From positions 310,001 to 374,000 of the forward strand of contig CAWIWF010000006.1 in the NCBI GenBank assembly GCA_963839815.1: a stretch of 64,000 nt of DNA. The letters run 5' to 3'. How positions within the stretch are numbered: the stretch's first letter is position 1; each line of letters opens with the position of its first letter. Both the position numbers and the translations under genes were made by a program. The notes under the pieces were generated by a model. It worked only from the letters and a program-made list of their open reading frames with translations, did not search any database and was not told the DNA's origin. Of this stretch, positions 33,205-42,023 are shown piece by piece. The stretch comes from JACVRM01 sp963839815 (GTDB lineage Bacteria; Actinomycetota; Thermoleophilia; Gaiellales; Gaiellaceae).

Positions 33205-34449
33205 GTGCGCGTCGGTCAACGGGTCCGCGAGGCCGGCGGCCCGGCCGTCGAGCTGCCACCGCCTGCGCCAGCGCGCAGTCCGGCGGTCGAGTTCTTCCTC
33301 TGGAGCAGGGCCGCGGTGTGGGCTGCTGCCCTCGCCGCGCTGCTCCTACTGGACGGCAGCCGCAACCCTCGTGCCGCGATCTGGGACGAGCCGGCCTACA
33401 CGCGCGACCTCGGCTGGGTGACGGACGTGTGGGCGCGGTGGGACAGCGTCTGGTTCCTGCGCATCGCCGAGGAGGGGTACGGCGCCCACGCGAACGACGC
33501 GGCGTTCTTCCCGCTCTACCCGGGCCTCGTCGGCGCGGCCGGGCGGCTGCTCGGCGGGCACTACGTCGCCGGCGGCGTCCTCGTGTCCCTGCTCGCGGGA
33601 ACCGGCGCCTTCGTGCTGCTCTGGCGTCTGGCGGAGCCCCGACTTGGCGCCGACGGCGCCCGGCGGGCGCTCCTCTACCTCGCGCTCTTCCCGACGTCGC
33701 TTTTCCTGGGAGCGGTCTACAGCGAGTCGCTGTACCTGCTCCTCGTCGTGGCCGCGTTCCTGCTCGCCGAGCGGGGCCGCTTCCCGGAGGCCGCGGTGGT
33801 CGCCGGGCTCGCGCTCCTGACCCGTCCGACGGCCGCCGCCCTGCTGCCACCGCTCGCGCTCCTCGCCTGGCGCGCACGCGGCCCTCGTGGCCTCGCTCCG
33901 CTCGCGCTCGCCCCTCTGATCTCCCTCGCCTATCCACTGCTGCTGCTCTGGCGCGTGGGCGATCCCTTTGCATTCGTCTCCGCACAGGAGCACTGGGACC
34001 GGCACCTGTCGCCGCTCGGCCCGCTCGGCGGGGTCGTCGAGGGGGTCGGCGCGGGCGCCGCCGGCGTGCGGCAGCTCTGGGCGGGCAACGACGGGCGCGT
34101 CTACTGGACCGCGGTGACCGAGTGGACGCCGATGCAGGTGGCCGCGATCAACATCACGCTGGTGCTCGCGCTGGCCCTCTTCCTCTGGCTGACGGTGGTC
34201 GCGTGGCAGCGGTTCGGCGCCCCCTACGGGCTCTTCGCCGCGCTCAGCCTGGCGATCCCGCTCAGCACGCCGAGCGACAGCTGGCCACTGCAGTCGCTGA
34301 CCCGATTCGGGCTCGTTGTCTTCCCGCTCTTCCTCGCGCTCGCCGTGATCGGCGGGCGGCCGCGGCTCCATCCCGCGATCGTGGGGACGAGCGCGCTGCT
34401 CCTTGGCGTGTCGGTCACCCAGTGGGCGCTCTGGCAGTGGGTGGCGTAG
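33205..34449 (+). CDS. PIG-V-like membrane mannosyltransferase family protein
   Basis: Membrane protein of 414 aa with about ten helices. The motifs RWDSVWFLRIAEEGY and AFFPLYPGLVG near residues 76-112 match the GPI mannosyltransferase 2 (PIG-V) family found in actinobacteria. LALFPTSLFLGAVYSESLYL is also typical. It probably glycosylates a lipid or protein outside the membrane; the acceptor is unknown. GTG 33205 lies nine nt after TATCAT (33190-33195). It overlaps the following HAD gene by 13 nt. Confidence 0.85.
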   Translation: MRVGQRVREAGGPAVELPPPAPARSPAVEFFLWSRAAVWAAALAALLLLDGSRNPRAAIWDEPAYTRDLGWVTDVWARWDSVWFLRIAEEGYGAHANDAAFFPLYPGLVGAAGRLLGGHYVAGGVLVSLLAGTGAFVLLWRLAEPRLGADGARRALLYLALFPTSLFLGAVYSESLYLLLVVAAFLLAERGRFPEAAVVAGLALLTRPTAAALLPPLALLAWRARGPRGLAPLALAPLISLAYPLLLLWRVGDPFAFVSAQEHWDRHLSPLGPLGGVVEGVGAGAAGVRQLWAGNDGRVYWTAVTEWTPMQVAAINITLVLALALFLWLTVVAWQRFGAPYGLFAALSLAIPLSTPSDSWPLQSLTRFGLVVFPLFLALAVIGGRPRLHPAIVGTSALLLGVSVTQWALWQWVA

Positions 34450-35063
34450 GGCCGGCCGCGCTCGACGCGGTCACGTTGGACGCCTACGGCACCCTGCTTG
34501 AGCTCGACGACCCTCTCGGGCGGCTGCAGGCCTCGCTCGCGGCCCGCGGGGTCGAGCGCAGCCCCGCGGCCGTCGGAGACGCGTTCGCGGCCGAGGTCGG
34601 CCACTACGCCGCGCGCAAGTGCGGCGCCGCCACGCCTGCGTTACTCGATGCATTGCGGCGGGAGTGCGCCGAGGTGTTCACGCGCGAGCTCGGGCTCGAG
34701 CTCGACTTCGCGGCGGACTTCGCGGGGGCGCTCGTCTTCCGGCCCCTGCCGGGCGTGCCCGGCGCACTGCGACGCCTGCGCTCACTGGGGCTCTCGCTCG
34801 CGGTCGTCTCGAACTGGGACATCGGCCTGGCCGAGGTGCTCGAGCGGGCCGGCATTCGGGTCGAGACCGTGGTCACCTGCGCCGAGGCAGGGGCGGCCAA
34901 GCCCGGCACGGCACCCTTCGAGCTCGCCCTCGCGCGTCTCGCCGTCCGTCCGGAGCGAGCCCTCCACGTCGGCGACGCCGCAGCCGATCGGGACGGCGCC
35001 GCCGCGGCCGGGCTCCGCTTCGCACCGGCGCCGCTCGCCGAGGTGGTGGCCGCGTGGGCATGA
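34437..35063 (+). CDS. HAD superfamily hydrolase
   Basis: Haloacid dehalogenase-like phosphatase of 208 aa, substrate unknown. Motif I is LDAYGTLLE, with the usual second Asp replaced by Tyr. Motif II is VVSNWD, motif III is the Lys in GAAKPG and motif IV is HVGDAAADRDGA. GTG 34437 keeps the first strand (AVTLDAY) intact; TTG 34476 would cut it. The gene overlaps both neighbours (13 nt upstream, ATGA downstream). Confidence 0.85.
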   Translation: MGGVGPAALDAVTLDAYGTLLELDDPLGRLQASLAARGVERSPAAVGDAFAAEVGHYAARKCGAATPALLDALRRECAEVFTRELGLELDFAADFAGALVFRPLPGVPGALRRLRSLGLSLAVVSNWDIGLAEVLERAGIRVETVVTCAEAGAAKPGTAPFELALARLAVRPERALHVGDAAADRDGAAAAGLRFAPAPLAEVVAAWA

Positions 35064-35731
35064 GCGAGTATCCCGCGGCCGCTCGCAGCGAGCGGCGGCT
35101 CGGCGCCTGGATCGCGGTTATCGGCGCGCTGTCGCTGCTCAACTTCCTGGGCAACGCCGACGCGGACCCGCCGGACGACTTCGTCTACCGCTGGTCGTCG
35201 GTGGCGCTGGCGCTCGTGCAGTTCGTGATCATGCTCGGAGTCCTTCTGGCGATCGCGGGCCGCACGGGCACCCGCGCGCTGCTCGGGCTGGGGCGGCCGG
35301 ACTCGTGGGGGAAGGCGCTCGGGCTCGGGCTCGGTCTGATCGTCCTCGTCTTCGTCGTCGCCGGCGCGCTCAGCCCCTTCCTCCAGCCCGGCGACGAGCA
35401 GGGGCTCGTGCCGGAGGGCTGGGACAGCAGCCGGGCGCCGCAGTTCGCGGCCAACTTCCTGGTCATCGCCGCCTTCGTACCGCTGGTGGAGGAGCTGCTC
35501 TTCCGCGGCATCGGCTACACGCTCCTGCTGCGCTTCGGCCGCTGGGCGGCGATCGCCGCCGTCGGCGTCGGCTTCGCCCTCATCCACGGAATCGTCGAAG
35601 GCCTGCCGATCTTCTTCGTCTTCGGTGCCGGGCTCGCGTACCTGCGCGAGCGCACGGGCAGCGTGCTTCCCTGCGTCGCGGTGCACGGCGCCTTCAACGC
35701 GCTGTCGCTGACGCTCGCCGTTGTCGTTTGA
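35060..35731 (+). CDS. CPBP family intramembrane metalloprotease
   Basis: Membrane protein of 223 aa with about seven helices, related to CAAX-processing type II proteases. The three motifs are VEELLFRG near residue 151 (EExxxR), FALIHGI (FxxxH) and AVHGAFNAL (HxxxN/F). Bacterial members often modulate other membrane enzymes or handle bacteriocin immunity; its role here is unknown. ATG 35060 overlaps the HAD stop as ATGA. Confidence 0.9.
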   Translation: MSEYPAAARSERRLGAWIAVIGALSLLNFLGNADADPPDDFVYRWSSVALALVQFVIMLGVLLAIAGRTGTRALLGLGRPDSWGKALGLGLGLIVLVFVVAGALSPFLQPGDEQGLVPEGWDSSRAPQFAANFLVIAAFVPLVEELLFRGIGYTLLLRFGRWAAIAAVGVGFALIHGIVEGLPIFFVFGAGLAYLRERTGSVLPCVAVHGAFNALSLTLAVVV

Positions 35732-35748
35732 CACCGCGGACATACTGT
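35721..35748 (+). promoter_or_regulatory. Promoter of L,D-transpeptidase gene
   Basis: TTGTCG, 16-nt spacer, TACTGT (35743-35748), then six nt to the GTG at 35755. This is the best matched -35/-10 pair near a start codon in the window and points to a leaderless mRNA. Confidence 0.55.
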
Positions 35749-35754
35749 CGGCCC

Positions 35755-37092
35755 GTGCACCGGCTCCTCGTCCTCGCCGCACTCACGCTCGCGCTGCCCG
35801 GAACCGCGGACGCGGCTCCGCCGACCGTGGCGGCGCAGGCCTCGCCCACGCTTGGCGCCGCCCCGCTCGCCACCACGCTCACGGCGGCGGGCGACGCGAG
35901 CTCGTACCGCTGGGAGCTCCCTGACGGCTCGTCCGCCGTGGGGCCAGTGCTGGCCGCGACGTTCGCCCAGGGGCGGCACACCGTCACCCTCGTGGGGACT
36001 TCGGCGGGCGGCGAGGAGGCGCGGGCCACCGTCACAGTGACGGCCGTGGCGCTGTCACTCGCTGCGCCCGCCGTTGCCGGCGTCGAGGAGCGCGTGCACC
36101 TGCGCGGGCGCATGGTGCCGGCCCTCCCCGACGCACGCCTCACCGTCCACCACCGCGGCCGGCAGGTGACGTCGGGGCGGCTGCGCACCGACGGCAGCTA
36201 CCGGATCGGCGTCCGGCCTCGGGCAGCAGGGGAGTACGTCGTCCGCTACGCCGGCATCCCGTCACCGGCGGCCGCGATCGCCCTGCGCCCACGGCTGCGC
36301 CTCGAGACCCGAGGCGCGCCGGTGGTCGGCGGCCAGCTGACGGCAGTGGCCAGGGTGGAGCCGGCGGGGGCGGGCATCGTCACGATTCGCGCGTACCGGC
36401 GCGGGCGGCTCGTCGCGGGCCGTTCCGGCACGGGCGCGGCCGCGGTGCGGCTGCCGTCGGTGCGGCCCGGGGCCTTCCGCGTCGTCGCGGCCATCGAGCC
36501 TCGGGCCGGGTACGTCGCCCGGCGGGCCCTGCTCGACACCGTCGTGCGTCACCCGAGCCTCGGCTACGGCTCCCGCAGCGAGGGCGTCCGCGTCCTCGAA
36601 CAGCGTCTCCGCGCACTGGCGTTCGTGCTCCAGCGGGTCGACGCGGTGTACGGCCGCGACACGGTCGAAGCCGTGCTCGCCTTCCAGAAGCTCCACGGGC
36701 TGCCGCGCACCGGCCGCGTCGACGCTCGCTTCTGGCGGCAACTCGCTGGCGCGGCACCGCCGCGGGCACGCTACGGCGGCGATCACATCGAGGTGGACAA
36801 GCGCCGGCAGGTGCTCATGCTCGTGCGCGGCGGGCGGGTGACGCTGGTCGCGCACGTGTCGACCGGAGCGACCGGCAACACACCGGTGGGCCACTGGCGC
36901 GTATACCGCAAGGTCGGCGGGTGGGACTGGGTGCTCTGGTACCCGATGTACTTCCTGCGAGGGTTCGCCATCCACGGCTACCCGGAGGTGCCCGCCCACC
37001 CCGCCTCGCACGGCTGCGTGCGGGTGCCCATGTGGCTCGCGCCGCGCCTGTTCGCCACGCACGGCTACGGCACGACGATCATCGTCTACTAG
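35755..37092 (+). CDS. Exported L,D-transpeptidase with peptidoglycan-binding domain
   Basis: Cell-wall cross-linking enzyme of 445 aa. The signal peptide (LLVLAALTLALPGTADA) is followed by Ig/PKD-like beta modules (about 25-260) and a PG_binding_1 domain near residues 275-330 (GSRSEGVRVLEQRLRAL). The YkuD domain has its catalytic motif IHGYPEVPAHPASHGCVRVP, with the nucleophilic Cys near residue 422. GTG 35755 is supported by the TACTGT box. YkuD enzymes make 3-3 links or attach proteins to peptidoglycan. Confidence 0.93.
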   Translation: MHRLLVLAALTLALPGTADAAPPTVAAQASPTLGAAPLATTLTAAGDASSYRWELPDGSSAVGPVLAATFAQGRHTVTLVGTSAGGEEARATVTVTAVALSLAAPAVAGVEERVHLRGRMVPALPDARLTVHHRGRQVTSGRLRTDGSYRIGVRPRAAGEYVVRYAGIPSPAAAIALRPRLRLETRGAPVVGGQLTAVARVEPAGAGIVTIRAYRRGRLVAGRSGTGAAAVRLPSVRPGAFRVVAAIEPRAGYVARRALLDTVVRHPSLGYGSRSEGVRVLEQRLRALAFVLQRVDAVYGRDTVEAVLAFQKLHGLPRTGRVDARFWRQLAGAAPPRARYGGDHIEVDKRRQVLMLVRGGRVTLVAHVSTGATGNTPVGHWRVYRKVGGWDWVLWYPMYFLRGFAIHGYPEVPAHPASHGCVRVPMWLAPRLFATHGYGTTIIVY

Positions 37093-37161
37093 GCCGGCGC
37101 TGCCTGCCGTCCTCGTCGGGGAGGCGATAGAGCCCGCCCGGTCGCGGTGGGCCGGCGTCGG

Positions 37162-37665
37162 CTAGGCCTGCTCCTCCTCGCCCTCGACGGCGAACTCGTC
37201 GGGGCTGACGTTGTCGAGGAACTTGCGGAAGTCGGAGACGATCTCCTCCTCGTTGACCTCCTCGCCCTCGAACTCGATCGCCGACTCCTCGATGACGCGA
37301 TCGGCAGCGTAGATCGGCGCCTCGGCACGGACCGCCAGGGCGATGGCATCCGACGGGCGCGAGTCGATCTCGACCTCGGAGCCGTTCTGCTGGACGGTGA
37401 TCGAGGCGTAGAACGTGTTGTCCTTCAGCTCGGTGACCGTGATGCGGACGACCTGCGCGTCGAGCTGGTCCAGCGTCTCCGCGAAGAGGTCGTGCGTCAT
37501 CGGCCGCGGCGTCGACGCGCCCTGCAGCTTCATGAGGATCGCGGCCGCCTCGGGCTGGCCGATCCAGATGGGCAGGTAGCGGTTCCCGTCAGCCGTCTTC
37601 AGCAAGACGATCGGCTGCTTGCCGACAAGGTCGAAGCTCACCCCGTAGATGACCATCTCCGTCAT
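37162..37665 (-). CDS. Bifunctional nuclease family protein (DUF151)
   Basis: A 167-aa protein of the BFN/DUF151 family, reported to have DNase and RNase activity in some members. The motifs LPIWIGQPEAAAI, RPMTHDL and DSRPSDAIALAVR near residues 33-120 define the family. A Glu-rich tail (EFEGEEVNEEE) follows. ATG 37665 is the longest start; ATG 37656 is possible. It stands alone between the L,D-transpeptidase gene and tRNA-Ile. Confidence 0.9.
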   Translation of the reverse strand: MTEMVIYGVSFDLVGKQPIVLLKTADGNRYLPIWIGQPEAAAILMKLQGASTPRPMTHDLFAETLDQLDAQVVRITVTELKDNTFYASITVQQNGSEVEIDSRPSDAIALAVRAEAPIYAADRVIEESAIEFEGEEVNEEEIVSDFRKFLDNVSPDEFAVEGEEEQA

Positions 37666-37743
37666 CTCACTCAGATGTTAGCTCGGGCCCTGCCGGACAC
37701 ATCCCCGCCTACGGGTGGAGGCCCCGGCCTCTCGCGGAGCCGT

Positions 37744-37772
37744 CTGGACCCGGCGAAACACTGAGCTACAAT
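37744..37772 (+). promoter_or_regulatory. Promoter of tRNA-Ile
   Basis: CTGGAC, 17-nt spacer, TACAAT (37767-37772), 11 nt before the tRNA 5' end. Spacing and hexamers fit a housekeeping sigma promoter. Confidence 0.6.
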
Positions 37773-37783
37773 CGCCCGTCCGG

Positions 37784-37857
37784 GGGCGATTAGCTCAGTT
37801 GGTTAGAGCGCCGCTCTGATAAGGCGGAGGTCCGTGGTTCGAATCCACGATCGCCCA
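37784..37857 (+). tRNA. tRNA-Ile (GAU)
   Basis: 74-nt cloverleaf. Acceptor GGGCGAT pairs with ATCGCCC, discriminator A. The D-arm contains AGCTCAGTTGGTTAGAGC, the anticodon loop CTGATAA carries GAT, and the T-arm contains GGTTCGAATCC. CCA is not encoded. It lies between bfn and parB and is not part of an rRNA operon. Confidence 0.97.
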
Positions 37858-37898
37858 TCGCGCCCCCCGCCGGCCGCGTCGCGGCAGTGGTGCGGCAG

Positions 37899-38759
37899 TC
37901 AGCGTCCGGCCGCGAGCCGGGCGCCGGCCCGCTCGAGCGCCTCGGCCAGCACCGCGAGGTCGTACTGGTCGGCGAAGGGGATCTCGAGCCGCCCGGCGCG
38001 GACGTGCACGTCGCGGCCGAATAGGTGCCGTGCCGCCTCCTGCGCGCGCTCGGCGAGCGCGGGGTCGACGCTCGGGCGCCGCCGCGGCTGCTTCTGGCGG
38101 GCGCCCGCCCAGCGCGCGGCGCGCTCCGCGCTGCGCACGGACATGCCGGTGCGCACGATCTGCCGCGCCAGCCGGCGGCGACCCTCCTGCTCGGGCACGG
38201 CCAGGATCGCGCGTGCGTGGCCCTCGCTGAGCTCCCCGCGCTCGACGGTCGCCAGCACGTCGTCCGGCAACTCGAGCAGCCGCAGGCGGTTGGAGACCGT
38301 CGGCTTCGCCTTGCCGACGCGGTCGGCGACCTCGCCCAGGCCGAGGTCGAACTCGTCCACCAGGAGCGCGTACGCGCGAGCCTCCTCGACCGCGTTCAGC
38401 TGCTCTCGCGCGACGTTCTCGACCAATCCGAGCAGCAGCGCGTCGCGGTCGTCGGCATCGCGGACGATGGCGGGCACGGTTGGCAGGCCCGCCTCCTGCG
38501 CCGCGCGCCAGCGGCGCTCGCCGGCGATCAGCTCGTAGCCGCCGTCCTCCCGCGGGCGAACGACCACCGGCTGGATGAGCCCCTGGGCGCGGACGGACTC
38601 GGCCAGGCCGTTGGTCGCCTCCTGCTCGAACCGGCGCCGCGGCTGACGCGGGTTGGCGTGGATCATCTCGACCGGCATGTGCATGAGCTGCGGCTCGGAG
38701 CCGCCGCCGATCAGCACCTCGAAGCCACGACCGAGTCCCCGCCGGGCCGGCTCGCTCAC
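37899..38759 (-). CDS. parB: Chromosome partitioning protein ParB
   Basis: CTP-dependent DNA clamp that loads at parS, 286 aa. An N-terminal RGLGRGFEVLI segment, likely for ParA contact, is followed by RQPRRRFE. The CTP-binding boxes are GYELIAGERRWRAA and LGLVENVAREQLNAVEEA. The HTH segment reads GEVADRVGKAKPTVSNRLRLL, and a C-terminal dimerisation domain ends the protein. GTG 38759 overlaps the parA stop as GTGA. Candidate target sites lie at 20226-20265. Confidence 0.97.
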   Translation of the reverse strand: MSEPARRGLGRGFEVLIGGGSEPQLMHMPVEMIHANPRQPRRRFEQEATNGLAESVRAQGLIQPVVVRPREDGGYELIAGERRWRAAQEAGLPTVPAIVRDADDRDALLLGLVENVAREQLNAVEEARAYALLVDEFDLGLGEVADRVGKAKPTVSNRLRLLELPDDVLATVERGELSEGHARAILAVPEQEGRRRLARQIVRTGMSVRSAERAARWAGARQKQPRRRPSVDPALAERAQEAARHLFGRDVHVRAGRLEIPFADQYDLAVLAEALERAGARLAAGR

Positions 38760-39568
38760 CTCGCACCTCCCGAGACCGGCTCGCGGGCGGAGCCGGCGGC
38801 GGAGGAATGCTGGGAGACCCGCTCGATCAGCTCGCCGGCAAGGTCCCAGTAGGCTCCCGCGCCGGCAGAGCGGCGGTCGTAGTGGATCACGGGCAGCCCG
38901 TGGCTCGGCGCCTCGGCGAGCCGCACCGAGCGGGGAACGCGGGCGCGGAAGAGCAGGTCGCCCAGATGCCGGCCGAGCTCGTCCGCGACGTCCGCCGACA
39001 GCCGGGTGCGGCCGTCCACCATCGTCAGCACCACACCTGCGATCGCGAGCCTGGGGTTGAGGCGGCCGCGCATGACGTTGATCGTCTGCAGCAGCTGCGC
39101 CAGGCCCTCCATGGCGTAGTACTCGGCCTGGACGGGCACCAGCACCCGGTCGGCGGCGGCGAGCGCATTGACCGTGAGCGGGCCGAGCGAGGGCGGACAG
39201 TCGACGAACACGAAGGCGTAGCGGTCGCGCGCGGGTCGCAGGGCCTCGGCCAGATAGTGCTCGCTCGCGTCGCGCCGGCCGAGCTCCGCGGCGGAGCCCG
39301 CGAGATCCGGAGCGGCGGCGATCGCGTCGAGGTTCGGGAAGGCAGTCGCGCGCACCACCGAGTCGAACGCGGCGCCGTCGAGCAGATCGGTGCTCGAGCG
39401 GCCGCCGGGCTCCAGCCCGAGCCCGGACGAGGCGTTCGCCTGTGGGTCGAGGTCGACGACGAGGGTCGGCTCGCCCGCCTCCGCGAGGCAGGCGGCCAGG
39501 TTCACGGCCGTCGTGGTCTTGCCGACGCCGCCCTTCTGGTTCGCGACGGCGTAGATCGTCGCGCTCAC
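38756..39568 (-). CDS. parA: Chromosome partitioning ATPase ParA (Soj)
   Basis: Deviant Walker ATPase that moves ParB-parS complexes, 270 aa. The deviant Walker A is QKGGVGKTTTAVNLA near residue 11. Walker A' and B regions are VVDLDPQANASSGLG and VFVDCPPSLG. EAPSHGLPVIHYD near the C-terminus is typical of Soj. GTG 39568 follows GGAGGAG by about 7 nt. A 37-nt spacer separates it from rsmG. Confidence 0.97.
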   Translation of the reverse strand: MSATIYAVANQKGGVGKTTTAVNLAACLAEAGEPTLVVDLDPQANASSGLGLEPGGRSSTDLLDGAAFDSVVRATAFPNLDAIAAAPDLAGSAAELGRRDASEHYLAEALRPARDRYAFVFVDCPPSLGPLTVNALAAADRVLVPVQAEYYAMEGLAQLLQTINVMRGRLNPRLAIAGVVLTMVDGRTRLSADVADELGRHLGDLLFRARVPRSVRLAEAPSHGLPVIHYDRRSAGAGAYWDLAGELIERVSQHSSAAGSAREPVSGGAR

Positions 39569-39605
39569 AGGCACTCTCCTCCGCCGGTCACACGCGTCAC
39601 GGTAC

Positions 39606-40220
39606 TCAGGCGAGAGGACGTTTCCGGGCGACGCCGGGCCGGCGCGGGAAGCCTGGCGGGGTCGGCTCGAGCTTCGGCACCACGAACAGCGACCGGCCCG
39701 CGCCGGCCGGCACGAGCTCCGGCCGCCCGCCCCCGAGCCGCTCGGAGACCGCGGCGACCGGGGCGAGCTCCGCGGCTCCGGCGACGTAGAGGATTGCCGC
39801 GCCCCCCGGCTGCACGAGCGCGAGACACCACTCGAGCGCCACGGGCGGCGGCGCGAGCGCCTTGGCGACCGCGACACCCCAGCGGTCCACCGGCTGCTCC
39901 TCCGCCCGGCCCTGGAGCACGACGACGTTGGTGAACGGAGCGGCGGCGCGACGCAGGAAGTCGCACTTGCGGCCGGTCGCCTCGAGGAGCGTCACCTCCC
40001 GACCAGGCAGCGCGGCCGCCAGCGGGATCCCCGGTGCCCCGCCGCCCGAGCCGACGTCGACGAGGGGCCCGGCGAACCGCTCCACGGCGGGCACGGCGGC
40101 GAGGCTGTCCTCGACGTGCTGATGCCAGGCGGCGTCCCGGTCGCCGAGCGCCGTCAGCCCCGGTGTCGCGAGCAGCGCGTCGAGCCAGCGCTCGAGCCGC
40201 TCGCGAACGGGGCGAGGCAG
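39606..40220 (-). CDS. rsmG: 16S rRNA (guanine-527-N7) methyltransferase RsmG
   Basis: Methylates G527 of 16S rRNA. The SAM motif LVDVGSGGGAPGIPLA, VTLLEATGRKCDFLRR and the Lys of AVAKAL are present. The conserved N-terminal part (LERWLDALL, then AWHQHVEDSLAAVP) lies upstream of the first standard start (GTG 40094), in a frame with no ATG, GTG or TTG back into jag. CTG 40220, just after the jag stop, is the best placed candidate, giving 204 aa, but it has no clear Shine-Dalgarno. Function is secure; the start is not. Confidence 0.88.
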   Translation of the reverse strand: MPRPVRERLERWLDALLATPGLTALGDRDAAWHQHVEDSLAAVPAVERFAGPLVDVGSGGGAPGIPLAAALPGREVTLLEATGRKCDFLRRAAAPFTNVVVLQGRAEEQPVDRWGVAVAKALAPPPVALEWCLALVQPGGAAILYVAGAAELAPVAAVSERLGGGRPELVPAGAGRSLFVVPKLEPTPPGFPRRPGVARKRPLA

Positions 40221-40224
40221 CTCG

Positions 40225-40929
40225 TCAGCCGTCGGGGGTCGCGCCGTCGTCCTCTCTGCCTGCGGGAGCGATGACGACGAAGCGGTTGGGCTCCGTCCCC
40301 TCGCTGCGTGTCTCGATGCCCGGGAAGTCCTTGAGCCGCACGTGCACGATCTTCCGCTCGACGGCCGTCATCGGCTCGAGCTCGGCCGGCTCGCCGCTCG
40401 AGATCACGTCGCGCGCCAGGCGCACGGCGAGCGAGTCGAGCGACGCCTGGCGGCGCGCCCGGTAGCCGGCGGCGTCGACCACGACCGGCCGGCGCTCCGG
40501 CAGCTCGGCCCGCTGCACGATCGCGTTGACGAGGTACTGGAGCGCGTCGATCGTCTGCCCGTGGCGGCCGATGACGCGGCCGAGCTCGGGGCCGGAGAGC
40601 GTCGCCACCAGGGCCTCGCCGTCCTCGCGGAAGCCGAGACGAGCGTCGACGCCGAGCTCCCCCACGACCCGGTCGAGCACCTCGCGGACGAGAGCCTCGA
40701 GGGGGCCGTCCGCCTCGGCGGCGGGGGCACTCTCCGCCGCATCGTCCAGCACCGCCATAACGCGGGCGGGCGCATAGCCGACTCCGAGCAGGCCGCGCTC
40801 CCCCTCCGACAGCACCTGGAAGCGCACCGCGGCCTTGTCGAGCCCCGGCCGCAGCCGCTCGAGCTCGCGCACCGCCGCCCACTTCGCCTCGCCGACCGTC
40901 TCCCCGCTCGCCTCGACCTGGACGGCCAC
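40225..40929 (-). CDS. jag: RNA-binding protein Jag/KhpB (EloR)
   Basis: RNA-binding regulator linked to cell elongation, 234 aa. It has a Jag-N domain (1-50, EASGETVGEAKWAAV), a linker, a KH domain with GRVIGRHGQTIDALQYLVN near residue 118, and an R3H domain with RRQASLDSLAVRLA and MTAVERKIVHVRLKDFPGIETRSEG. It sits 3 bp after yidC, the usual order. Confidence 0.95.
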   Translation of the reverse strand: MAVQVEASGETVGEAKWAAVRELERLRPGLDKAAVRFQVLSEGERGLLGVGYAPARVMAVLDDAAESAPAAEADGPLEALVREVLDRVVGELGVDARLGFREDGEALVATLSGPELGRVIGRHGQTIDALQYLVNAIVQRAELPERRPVVVDAAGYRARRQASLDSLAVRLARDVISSGEPAELEPMTAVERKIVHVRLKDFPGIETRSEGTEPNRFVVIAPAGREDDGATPDG

Positions 40930-40932
40930 CCG

Positions 40933-41760
40933 CTACCTCCTCGCGCGCTTCTTCTTGCGCTTGACCCGGCGTGGCGCGCCCGCCGGCCCGCCGGCCGGGG
41001 CAGCAGCTGCCGTCGCCGCCGCGGGGGCGGGCTCACGCGTCCGCGGCGCCGTGCGCGAAGAGCGCTTGGGGGGCGCCGCCTTCTTCGGCACCAACTGGCG
41101 CGTGATCAGCCCCTGGCCGACGGTCCACAGGTTCGTCGTCACCCAGTAGATGAGCAGACCGGCCGGAAAGAGGATCGAGCCACTGAGGATGAAGAAGACG
41201 AACCCGAGCGGCAGCACCATGAAGAGGATGCGCTGCGTCCGCTCCATCGTTGTCGACATGAAGTAGGTCGAGGCCACCTGGCTGCCGGCGTAGACAACGA
41301 GCAGCACGTAGCCCGACCAGTGCTCGGTGATGTTGTCCGTGATGTTCGGGACGAGCCCGAGCCAGCCGAGATCGGAGCCGAGGTAGTCGCGGTAGACCTC
41401 GTCCTCGAAGTCTCGTAGTACGAAGTAGAGGCCAAAGAAGATCGGGATCTGCAGCAGCATCGGCAGGCACGAGGCGGCCGGATTGATGTTGTGCTCCCGG
41501 TAGAAGCGCATCAGCTCCTCGTTCGCCTTCTGGCGGTTCCCCTTGTTGCGCTCCTGGATCTGCTTCATCTCCGGCAGGTACTGCTGCATCCGCTGCATCG
41601 AGTGGATCTGCTTGACGGTCAGCGGCACGATCAGCACGCGGACGATCAGCGTCACGCCCACGATCGACCAGCCCCAGGGGAGCGAGAGCGCCGTGTGCAG
41701 CTCCTCGAGCAGCCAGGTGAGCGGCTGCTCGATGGGCGCGAGGACGCCGGCGACCATCAC
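40933..41760 (-). CDS. yidC: Membrane protein insertase YidC/Oxa1
   Basis: Inserts and folds inner-membrane proteins, 275 aa, the short Gram-positive-type form without the large periplasmic domain. Helices include LPWGWSIVGVTLIVRVLIVPL, with the conserved Arg in the groove. They also include ASCLPMLLQIPIFFGLYFVL and ILSGSILFPAGLLIYWVTTNLW. A 50-residue basic tail rich in Lys and Arg ends the protein, likely contacting the ribosome. GTG 41760 has GGAG seven nt upstream and overlaps the yidD stop; ATG 41757 is the alternative. There is no lipobox Cys. Confidence 0.95.
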   Translation of the reverse strand: MMVAGVLAPIEQPLTWLLEELHTALSLPWGWSIVGVTLIVRVLIVPLTVKQIHSMQRMQQYLPEMKQIQERNKGNRQKANEELMRFYREHNINPAASCLPMLLQIPIFFGLYFVLRDFEDEVYRDYLGSDLGWLGLVPNITDNITEHWSGYVLLVVYAGSQVASTYFMSTTMERTQRILFMVLPLGFVFFILSGSILFPAGLLIYWVTTNLWTVGQGLITRQLVPKKAAPPKRSSRTAPRTREPAPAAATAAAAPAGGPAGAPRRVKRKKKRARR

Positions 41761-42023
41761 CGGCGGGCTCCGAAGAGGCGCTGGTCGCGCGGGTGGTCGA
41801 CACCGCCGCGGCTCCACGGGTTACAGCGGAGCAGCCGCCAGCCCGCGAGCACGCTGCCGCGCACGAGCCCGTACTCGCGCAGGGCGCCGATCGCGTACCG
41901 CGAGCACGAAGGGTGGTACTTGCAGCTCCCCGGAAACAGCACCCCGAAGGTGCCGCGGTAGAGCCAGACCAGGGCGATGCCGCCGTACGCAGGGAGGCGC
42001 AGGAGGTGGCGGGCCCCGGTCAC
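41757..42023 (-). CDS. yidD: Membrane protein insertion efficiency factor YidD
   Basis: Small membrane-associated protein (88 aa) that assists YidC. The family signature is complete: YHPSCSRYAIGALREYG and RLLRCNPWSRGGVD, with the three conserved Cys. GTG 42023 overlaps the rnpA stop as GTGA. Confidence 0.95.
   Translation of the reverse strand: MTGARHLLRLPAYGGIALVWLYRGTFGVLFPGSCKYHPSCSRYAIGALREYGLVRGSVLAGWRLLRCNPWSRGGVDHPRDQRLFGARR

Noticed and set aside
35728..35733. TTGACA as -35 box for the L,D-transpeptidase gene
   Set aside because: It is only 9 nt from the TACTGT box, too close for a sigma70-type promoter; TTGTCG seven bases further upstream gives a 16-nt spacer.
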